A stretch of 64,000 bases of DNA from Asterias rubens (taxonomy: Eukaryota; Echinodermata; Asteroidea; Forcipulatida; Asteriidae). Location: NCBI RefSeq assembly GCF_902459465.1, contig NC_047070.1:4204554-4268553 (forward strand), in the 5' to 3' direction. Each line of letters starts with the position of its first letter. Positions within the stretch are counted from its first letter, which is position 1. The notes beneath the pieces are model-generated. The model was given only the letters and a program-made list of their open reading frames with translations, was not told the origin of the DNA and made no database searches. This document shows, piece by piece, positions 1 to 8,978 of the stretch. Position numbers and translations under genes: made by a program.

Positions 1-333
1 TTTTTTTTTACAATACAGCGCAGTTGGCTGTATCGTATTGTAGGAAACCAGTTCGAGGAAAACATGAACATTCACATTTGAATGTTGACATTCCTTGAAC
101 AATTGAAGAATTATCAAAGTGATCATGTGGAGTGAACTGCAGTTGGTTGTTTCCGGGTTGCCTAAAAGTTCCTTGTGAATTATGCCTCATTAGACAAGCT
201 CACCGAAGCTCGACGCAATTTGATGTCTTGAGTTTTGGCCCGTTGGTCTGTTGGTCATTCCCCATTCCTATATTTACGTTGTTGTGATATCACTTCTGTA
301 AAATAAAACCAAATATTTTGAGTTCGACATTTT
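1..333. repeat. Left arm of ~340 bp inverted repeat flanking the kinase
   Basis: This arm reads as the reverse complement of 3083-3438 with only scattered mismatches and a few short indels. It begins with a T run, so the true outer end may lie beyond the window. The inner end falls near 333, after which the two sides stop matching. Confidence 0.85.
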
Positions 334-1510
334 AACAGCGGAGAAATTTGTGATTTTTCTTGAAATTACGAGGCCGAAAACACGACAACGGTTGAACGTG
401 CAGAAGTGAATGTACCATCAATAGGACCGCAAACCCTTCGTCTACCATAATATCGACCTCATTTGTCTCCATTATGCTCGAAACAGTCAAGTTCACCAAA
501 AAAGTAAGGCTACTCTTCGAAAAGTGTGAAAACTTAAGTACACTTCAGTTGAAAATATAAATGTCTTAGAGGGGTTAAATTCGGCCAAAATTGGGTTCTA
601 AATCTTCGGTAGATTGTCGAGAAGGCTACTTACCCCACCATGTTGGTCTTACTCTGATGGAAATGTACTTCCCATCGGTTTCAAGGAGCAGTGCCGGAAC
701 GCTCGCAATTTCACGCGAAGTCTCGAAGGGTTCCGAGGCCAGCTCTCGCTGCAAATGAAATCGAGTAGCTCCGCGCTTCATTATCGAGCACGGTGCGCAC
801 GGACTGATACCAATGTTTATGCACACTCGACAGTGATCAATAGAACCATGTTAATGCATTGATAACACACCATTGTAATGTCTTAGTTCGTTGACTCCTA
901 TTGAAAATGGTCTATTTGCTGGCTTCCATTTTGGATTTGTGTGGTACTTTTTGACTTTTGACTTTTCGTTGTACCATAGAGTTGTACCATCATCGGTTTG
1001 TTTTTTCTTTACGATTTTTCTTTTTTTACTACGATTTTTCTTTTTTCTCCCCCCTTTTTTTTTTTGGGGGGGGGGGGTGGGGGCTGATCTTTGAGTGTCG
1101 AAGAAACTTCCCCTTTGCAAAGTTCGTCGATTTCACAACACTAAAAACGGTGAACGGATATAGGCCGATATGTCTCATTAACATGGGCTCTGAAGGAGGT
1201 GGATTCAAAAGATGGCAACAACTACAGAAGACATTTCTAGACATTATACGCCATAATGGGTAGGAAACATTTTTAGGGACAGAATCTCCTTCCATAAATT
1301 TTTTTCACAATAAATCAGTGCTTCTGGGTTTTCCCGCCTCTTACAACACACAGTCGGGAAATTCCAAATTTTCGATGTCATGTGATTAAACAGACCAATG
1401 GGAGTATTTTAAAAACAATAATTTGCAATGGAGTCGGCCATTACTGCTGTTGATAGTTGCAAAGCCTGACATTGTCTGATATTTTACTACTCTCTAAGGG
1501 TGCGGCCACT
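334..1510. other. Non-coding 5' flank of the kinase inside the inverted repeat
   Basis: No convincing gene is seen. Short ORFs here come from low-complexity DNA. A polypyrimidine and poly-G tract occupies about 1005-1085, with a run of 11 T followed by 13 G. The kinase promoter presumably lies here, but I see no clear TATA box. Confidence 0.5.
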
Positions 1511-2488
1511 ATGGGGAATACTTGTTCAATACCAGGATTCTCAGATTTGAGACATCTTGGAGAGGGAGGATTTGGCGTGGTCTATCTTGGGACAGATGAC
1601 ACCTCTGGAGAGAAACATGCTATAAAGGTTCTACGTCTGGCTAAATCTGCACAGAAGGAAATAGAAGTGATGGGTAGACTTTCCAAACACCCTCATATCA
1701 TTGAACACAAACGGAGCATAGTACTTGAAGACAAAACATGCCTGGTCATGGAGTACTGCAGTGGCGGGAATCTAAACGACTACCGCTTGAATAATTGCAG
1801 AGAGCCGGGTCGTGATCTTCGCTTCATGAGGGAAATCGCCTCTGCGGTCGCTTTTCTGCATCGCACTGGCATAATCCATTACGATTTAAAACCAGATAAC
1901 ATTTTACTCACTTCCACTGGAAACTTGAAAGTTGCAGATTTGGGCATTTCCAAACTTGCCTCCGAATCGAAACAAGGTGGTAGTCTGTACGACTACTACA
2001 CAAACGGTAATTGTGGCCACATATATTTCTGTGCACCTGAGTTATTTAGGGGAAGATCTACCGAGAGAGCAGATATTTTTCAGATGGGTGTTATCTTTGC
2101 ATGCCTTCTGCAAAAACGAAAGGCGGTGCGAAACGGTCAATCTCTATTAGTGGGGGTTTTCGTGAATCGTATGGGAGTCGGTCAAGCCTTGCACAAAGGT
2201 TTCTTGCAGCGTTACGAGCTGGATGAAAGACTAACCATCAGCCAAGACTTGCGCACCTTGGTAGAACAGATGCTACACAAGGATCACCATGCTCGCCCAT
2301 CTGCAGATACAGTTGACAAAAGACTCGAAGACATAACAGAATGGCCAAGTCCATACAGCCAGCAACAACCTGTTGACAGCAGATTGGAAATCGTCAACGA
2401 CAGTCATCTTGGAGAAGGACCAAAGTACACATCAGTATTGCTTGCAATAGGGGCAGAACTTCTGGCTCTATACCTCAAGGCAAGATGA
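1511..2488 (+). CDS. Ser/Thr protein kinase, PDIK1L/STK35-like, intronless, probably N-myristoylated
   Basis: The 325-residue ORF is one complete protein kinase domain. Visible motifs are the glycine loop GEGGFGVV (17-24), the ATP lysine in AIKV (Lys39), a helix-C Glu near 50-52, the catalytic loop HYDLKPDN (123-130), ADLG in place of DFG (Asp143), APE (175-177) and subdomain XI Arg262. All catalytic residues are kept, but HRD reads HYD, so this is a non-RD kinase. The activation segment and the ADIF...GVIF stretch resemble the PDIK1L/STK35 family (recognised by eye). I chose the internal Met at 1511 over the upstream one at 1457 because it gives MGNTCS, a classic N-myristoylation signal with a palmitoylatable Cys. 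That predicts membrane attachment. The C-terminus has a moderately hydrophobic stretch (residues 306-322). The gene lies inside long inverted repeats, and no intron is evident. Kinase identity is near certain; the subfamily is likely. Confidence 0.9.
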   Translation: MGNTCSIPGFSDLRHLGEGGFGVVYLGTDDTSGEKHAIKVLRLAKSAQKEIEVMGRLSKHPHIIEHKRSIVLEDKTCLVMEYCSGGNLNDYRLNNCREPGRDLRFMREIASAVAFLHRTGIIHYDLKPDNILLTSTGNLKVADLGISKLASESKQGGSLYDYYTNGNCGHIYFCAPELFRGRSTERADIFQMGVIFACLLQKRKAVRNGQSLLVGVFVNRMGVGQALHKGFLQRYELDERLTISQDLRTLVEQMLHKDHHARPSADTVDKRLEDITEWPSPYSQQQPVDSRLEIVNDSHLGEGPKYTSVLLAIGAELLALYLKAR

Positions 2489-3082
2489 AGTTCGCTCACT
2501 TGTTAAAAAACTAATATTGGCAAAAGCAACATAATGGCAAATGCAACAGAACCTGCAATAATCTGATAATTTACCACAAACAAATTAAACAAATGCAATC
2601 TGCAGAAAAAAATTGAAACAAACATGCAATTCGTCACTTTCATGGAGAAAGGTATAACATCAGTTTATATTTGTCCATTGTTGTCTTAAACAAGATGTTT
2701 AACTGTTTGAATACCCGAAGCAAAATGGCTGATCAAACGATTGTTTATCACTAATTGCAATTAGGGCCTATTGATGAATAGTAACCTACACTGTAAAAAA
2801 TATCCGTTAAATTTACGGCACTTTACCTGACAGCTAAAAGTACCGTAAATTTCACGGTGGAAGTTTTGTAAACTACCCCTTCAAGGCACAACTACAAACA
2901 TTTCCACTGTGAAATTTACGGAACTTTACCTGGCACCATAGCTTCCAGGTAAAGTGCCGTAAATCTGATATATTTTTTTACAGTGTACTCTCAATTTGCA
3001 TTTTAATGATGACGTTCAGTTTAATAACCCACGAAATTACTTTAAAACTGTCATTGTTGGTTGATTTCATTAAGTTCACTTC
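2489..3082. other. 3' flank of the kinase with a small MITE
   Basis: This is AT-rich non-coding sequence. An ATTAAA lies near 2585, but a polyadenylation role is unproven. Most of 2789-2985 is a MITE listed separately. Confidence 0.5.
2789..2985. mobile_element. Short MITE, Tc1/mariner-like ends
   Basis: It has terminal inverted repeats starting CACTGTAAAAAA and ending TTTTTTTACAGTG. TA dinucleotides flank both ends, as expected of a TA target duplication. Near-terminal TTACGGCACTTTACCTG pairs with its complement at the far end. There is no coding capacity. TA duplication plus CACTGT ends suggests Tc1/mariner-type mobilisation, which is inference. Confidence 0.75.
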
Positions 3083-3438
3083 AAAATGTCGAACTCAAAA
3101 TATTTGGTTTTATTTTACAGAAGTGATATCACGACAACGTAAATATTATAGGAATGGGGAATGACCAACAGACCAACGGGCCAAAATTCAAGACATCAAA
3201 TTGCGTCGAGCTTCGGTGAGCTTGTCTAATGAGGCATAATTCACAAGGAACTTTTAGGCAACCCGGAAGCAACCAACTGCAGTTCACTTCACATGATCAC
3301 TTTGGTAGCACATGAGTCAATCTTCAATTGTTCTCGATCCCAAGGAATGTCAACATTCAAATGTGAATGTTCATTTCTTCCTTGAACTGGTTTCCTACAA
3401 CACGATACAGCCAACTGCACTGTATTGCAAAAAAAAAA
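3083..3438. repeat. Right arm of ~340 bp inverted repeat flanking the kinase
   Basis: This is the inverted partner of 1-333. Shared landmarks include AGAAGTGATATCAC, GGAATGGGGAATGACC and AACATTCAAATGTGAATGTT in the reverse sense. It has a few short insertions relative to the left arm. It ends in an A run that mirrors the T run opening the left arm. Confidence 0.85.
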
Positions 3439-3779
3439 TCAAAAAAAAATCGAACGGTCTATTGCAACCTTCACTAAAACACGCGAGAACATGTGAGAAA
3501 AATGTTAAAAATGCAATATTGTTTTTCTTCTTGAAGATATCATGAATGTGATTGTTTCGACATTGCTTCAAACAAAGGGCCTCGATTCACCGTGTTCTGT
3601 ATGTTGGTGTTTTTTTGCAGTGAACATTGGTTGCCCTTTTCGCACCTTGGACTTTAAACATTGTTTACATACATGTACTTGTTTGTATCCAGTGCAAACG
3701 AAATATTTTAACTCACCAACCGAACCCAAGTCAGAAGCATATTGTGCTTTTCAGATAATCCCTTACTCTTAGTGTTAAA

Positions 3780-3905
3780 GAGTTAAAAATTCACTCTCTT
3801 GTCCGAGTGGTGAAAGTTTCACTCTTTTGAGAGTGAAAGTCAATCTGTCACTCTTTTTGAGTAAAATTTGAACAAATTTCACTCTAAATCTAGTGAAAAG
3901 TATAC
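3780..3905. repeat. CACTCT-rich palindromic repeat
   Basis: TTCACTCT and AGAGTGAA alternate through this stretch, giving short self-complementary segments like those of a MITE. There is no coding capacity and the boundaries are approximate. Confidence 0.4.
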
Positions 3906-6900
3906 GTCAACCAAGATATATTCAATCTTCAACCACAAAAGTTTATGAAAAAGAAAAAAGTACTGTGTAGACTAAGGCATTACGACTTTCAGGCCGTTGT
4001 GTTTATGAACCATTATAGGCCTATACTCAGCTCACTGGTTCGATTTCCCACCAAGTTGTTTAAATTAATTCGAAATCAAAGTTGTACAAGAAAATAAATG
4101 TTCACCTTTAGAGTGACGTCACCTGCCTGACATTTGATGAAGTAATTAAAAACAGGAACTTAATTTTTTGGATGTTACATATCCCTGCTTGAATACATGG
4201 GAGGTTTAAGCCATGGTCGTGCATAACGAATGTTTGAAAAGTCTTTAAAATGAGGTCACGTGATAATTGAGCTCTGATCTCAACTTGTAGATGAAACACA
4301 TCCCGGGTTTAGTACATGCAAGGTTTCAGCCCAACTGCGTATGTTTTGTCTGTGACGACGCGTGACACTTGATGACGTCATAATAAAACGACCTCAATGA
4401 TTTGATGATACATCCTTGTTTGAAAACTTGCAAAGTGTACATGAATAGTTCTTGAGATATGAATGTTTGAAAGAATGTTAAATTTCAACTTTCGGTTTGA
4501 ACCAGAAGTCAAAGTCAAATGGGGTCAAAGTCTGTGCAGAATTTGCTACATTCCTCAAGACCCCTCCTAAGATGTGTAGTTTTCTTGAGTTTTTATATAA
4601 TTTTTGTTTTAATAACCAAGGTCAACGTGGTGTTAACTTGACGTTGATTTGACATAAACTTTTACAAGAGGCCTATAAAAGAAATCCAATAACATAACTA
4701 CACTGTATGATTCTTGTGGGTTTTTAATATTTCAATTAATGTCCGATATTTAATCTTTAATCGAGGATGTATAATATTTAATTAGGAAATGTTATGAAAA
4801 TCGAAAACTGTACTTTGTAGACTATAGGGCCTCATTTTTCGTAGGCCGTTGTGTTAATGGAAGCATATACTCAAGTCATTGGTTCGATTCCCTAGCGAGT
4901 TGTTTTTGCTAATTATTATCTCACTGTATTTTGGAATCAGAATGCTTTTTAACACTTAGATGTGATATTTTGCATTCTGATTGAATTTTGAATATTTCAT
5001 TGAATGTAGTAACCTTTAACCAAGACATAATCTTTAACCAAGATATTTCATCTTTAACCAAGATATTTAATTTTCAGTCAATATATTTCATATTTTAATC
5101 ACAAAAGTCTATGACTATAAAAGAAAAAAAGTACTGTGTAGACTAGGGCCTTATGCTTAGTTTAAATTGATTTGAAACAAACGTTCTACAAGAAAATATA
5201 AACGTTCCTTTTAAAACGGTCACCTTTAAAGTGACGTCACCTGACATTTGATGAAGTCATGGAAACATGACCTTAATATGCTACACATCCCTGCTAAAAT
5301 ACTCAGAAGATTTCAGCTTCATCGCGCAGAATATTATTTGATGTAAATATGAGTCTTTGAAATGTGCACCTTTAAGGTTAGATCTCGTGACAATTGAATT
5401 GAGATGCGACCTAACATTGTAGATGAAATACATCCCGGATTGAGTACATGCAAGTTTTCAGTTTGATCGCATACATGTTTTTTTTATGTAAATATTACTT
5501 ATTAGATCTTGTTATACTGCACCAAAGGTGACGACTTCACACTTTATGACGTCATTAGAACACGATTTCAAATGTTTGATGTAAGGGCCTTGTGTCACAC
5601 GAGGCAACTTTTGCAGCACTGCAGTGCATTTTACAGGACCACTTCGGTAGCACCATGAGTCATTTTTCGAACATTGTCGTACAATAATCCACCAAAGAAA
5701 ATTGTTCAAATGGGAATGCCTTTTTGGGGCTTTAAATATTAATGTATGATATTCAATCTTTAAAGGGAAGGTACACGTTTGGTAATTGTCAAAGACCGGT
5801 GTTCTCACTTGGTGTAGCCCAACATAAGCATAAAATAACAATCCTGTGAAAATTTGGGCTCAATCGGTCATCGAAGTTGCGAGAAAATGATGAAAGAAAA
5901 AACACCCTTGTTGGACGAATTTTTGTGCTTTCAGATAGCAATAAAAGACTTCTAGCTAGAAGTCTTTTGTTATTTGAATGAGAAAATACATCTTTCTCAA
6001 AATCTATGCTACTTCAGAGGGAGACGTTTCTCACAATGTTTTATGCTACCAACAGCTCTCCAATGCCCGTTACCAAGTCCGTTTTTAAGTTAATATTTTT
6101 TGTGAGTAACTACCAAACGTGTACCTTCCCTTTAATCAAGATGTAGAATATTTAATCAAGAAAATTTGTAAAAAGAGAAAAATGTACTCTGTAGACTATA
6201 GGGCTTTATTTTTCATAGGCGGTTTGAAAACATGTTAAAGTTGCTACATATAAAAAGGTCCTGAGATGATTTGTTAATTTTTATTATTATTTTTAACTTC
6301 CGGTTTGACACGGAGGTCAAAGTCAAATAGGGTCAAAGTCCGTGGAGCATTTGCTACATTTCCCAAGGCCTCTCCTCTCTACGAGGTATAGATTGATAAA
6401 ATATTTTTTTTTTTTTTTTTTAATTATCAAGGTCAATGTGGTGTTAATTTGAAGTACATTTGAGACACTTTTACTTTATGATTCTTGGGCTGTGAGTATT
6501 TCAGTTAATGTCTGGTAGTTAATCTTTAATCAAGATGTACAATTATATTTAATCAAGAAGAAAACTTGTGAGAGAGAAAAATGTACTTTGTAGACTATAG
6601 GGCCTCATTATTCGTAGGCCGTTGTGTTAATGGTAAGCATTATACTCAAGTCATTGGTTCGATTCCTTACCGAGTTGTTTTCCTTAAATATCTCTATGTA
6701 TTTTTGTAAAAAGAGAAAAATGTACTCTGTAGACTATAGGGCTTTATTTTTCGTAGGCGGTTTGAAAACATGTTAAATCAAGATGTACAATTATATTTAA
6801 TCAAGAAGAAAACTTGTGAGAGAGAAAAATGTACTTTGTAGACTATAGGGCCTCATTATTCGTAGGCCGTTGTGTTAATGGTAAGCATTATACTCAAGTC

Positions 6901-7440
6901 ATTGGTTCGATTCCTTACCGAGTTGTTTTCCTTAAATATCTCTATGTATTTTTGTAAAAAGAGAAAAATGTACTCTGTAGACTATAGGGCTTTATTTTTC
7001 GTAGGCGGTTTGAAAACATGTTAAAGTTGCTACATATAAAAAGGTCCTGAGATGATTTGTTAATTTTTATTATTATTTTTAACTTCCGGTTTGACACGGA
7101 GGTCAAAGTCAAATAGGGTCAAAGTCCGTGGAGCATTTGCTACAGTTAATTTCAGTTAATTTTCAATGTGGTGTTAATTTGAAGTACATTTGAGACACTT
7201 TTACTTTATGATTCTTGGGCTGTGAGTATTTCAGTTAATGTCTGGTAGTTAATCTTTAATCAAGATGTACAATTATATTTAATCAAGAAGAAAACTTGTG
7301 AGAGAGAAAAATGTACTTTGTAGACTATAGGGCCTCATTATTCGTAGGCCGTTGTGTTAATGGTAAGCATTATACTCAAGTCATTGGTTCGATTCCTTAC
7401 CGAGTTGTTTTCCTTAAATATCTCTATGTATTTTGAAATC
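3906..7440. repeat. Array of old repeats with tRNA-like B boxes
   Basis: Diverged copies of two motifs alternate. One carries GTAGGCCGTTGTGTTAATGG followed by GGTTCGATTCC, a canonical pol III B box (at about 4038, 4881, 6656, 6904 and 7386). The other is a CTTCCGGTTTGA / GGTCAAAGTCAAAT block (about 4490, 6300 and 7080). The region 6531-7026 is two nearly identical 248 bp tandem units (6531-6778, 6779-7026) and a third partial unit starts at 7261. The B-box motif suggests a tRNA-derived SINE ancestor, but no clean cloverleaf folds, so these are not called tRNA genes. Confidence 0.7.
5760..6135. mobile_element. Foldback element, family 1 (variant ends)
   Basis: The TIR is TTAAAGGGAAGGTACACG with its complement at the right end. 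The interior shares the family-1 blocks (GTCAAAGACC, AACACCCTTG, TTCAGAGGGAG, TTTCTCACAATGTTTTAT). It is inserted in the SINE-like array. Confidence 0.75.
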
Positions 7441-8808
7441 AGATGATGCTTAACAAAACTTAATTATAACATTTTGCTTTTTGATTAAACTGTGAAATTT
7501 TGTTCGTATTTTCTTTTTTTAACCATTGATGTACGTAGTGATTAAATTATCGCGTTGCTGAAATTGCAGCTTTCGAAAAAATTAACGATTATTGTTTCAA
7601 ATTCAAAATAAGTAAGAACATTGGATCAAAATTGATAGGAGATTCCATTCAAATCATATTCAAGTAAAGATCAGATAATTTAGTACATGTTTTTGAATAA
7701 CGTTAAGATCTTATTGTCCATCTATCATTTTTAATACCGTGGCCAAAGTTGCAGCTTTTGAATAAGAAATGAACCGATTCTGGGGTTTAATTCAAAGTTT
7801 CAGAAACATCGTGGGGAAATTAAACGACGATTCCATTCAACCCATATCAAGTAGGTATTACGTCTAGTAACAAGTATGTAATTCAGTATGTGTTTTCCAT
7901 GTTTTGTTGTAGTAGTGTAGCTGTCATTTGTTATACCATAAGTACGCAGCACTATAAAAAGTAATACCGATCTCAAACAGAAAAAGTTGTAACCTATTGT
8001 AGTAGACGAGGCCATCTAGGCCCAATTTCAAAGAGCTGCTTAACGGTCGATTTTGTGCCTACTGTGCGATTTCCATTTCATAGCGCTGCAGCTAACCGTA
8101 CGTACGAAAAGGCGTGCAATCTTCCAGTGCTTACTGTAGGAAGAAATGCACAACGTAAGGCACAAGACGGCCGTCTTAATGACTTTATGCTTTTAAAAGC
8201 AAGCTGTTTATGCTACATAAGCACATCAATTTTCTTGCCGTTAAGCAGCACAAGGAAATTGGCCATGGACTTTGAGGCTATAGTTACTGATTGACCACGG
8301 CCCAATTTGATAGAGCTGCTAAGCACAACAATTTGCTTCGCATGAAAAAATTGCCTTGTTAAAAACCAAGAGTACCAACTAAATTTCCAGGTAGTGTTAA
8401 GGAACAGCAATTAACAGCAGTTGAATACCAGTTGAACAAGCAATATGCAACAAATTGAACTTTGGTTGGTAATCCTTTTTTCTATCAAGGCAGAAATTTC
8501 ATGCTAAGCAATTTTTTTGGCTAAGCAGCTCTATGAAATAAGGCCCCACCTCTCTGATCAGTGTTGTTATGTAAATTTCAATAGTGAATAAATGAATGTA
8601 GAGTACTCGATGAATGAACGCAAGTCTGAGATAGAGTGTGTATATTGACCAATCCGCGTGGGAGTTAGCTAATAAATAACCACCATTATCAGCTTTAAAT
8701 TCAAGAATGAACAAAATGATAGTAAGATATGGCAAAATAGTTCAAAGTATTTTGAACAGTATGACACGATTCAGATCATACTTAACTTTCTCAGTACTAA
8801 CAACTATT
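7441..8808. other. Intergenic, with a palindromic GAGCTGCTAAGCA element
   Basis: No gene is seen. Between about 8300 and 8545 is a foldback element whose left end reads CCAATTTGATAGAGCTGCTA and whose right end is its rough complement (GCAGCTCTATGAAATAAGG). Related copies lie at about 49875-50060, 50208-50447 and 51577-51755. A partial match is at 8020-8045. Confidence 0.5.
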
Positions 8809-8978
8809 TTACAAAATATACGCAAACTGTAGTTCATCGTAGTATATTAAGAAAATGTAAAACAAAGTTCCGAATGATAAAGGACAGCTTAGCAATAATT
8901 CTGAATTCAAATACCCCTTTAATCGAGGCGACTGACACGGCCGAGGGTGTCGGGGAGCATAAAGCAGTTCGACGTAAC
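8809..8978 (-). CDS. Gene A exon 4 (putative last exon)
   Basis: The acceptor TAATGTTTTCAG fits the phase-1 donor of exon 3 and adds YVELLYAPRHPRP and a hydrophobic C-terminus before the stop at 8809. A run of 17 C lies in the intron just upstream. This is the least certain exon of the gene. Confidence 0.45.

Noticed and set aside
891..1295. Overlapping ORFs rich in Phe or Lys
   Set aside because: They are translations of the T, C and G runs at 1005-1085 and their complement, with no protein-like composition.
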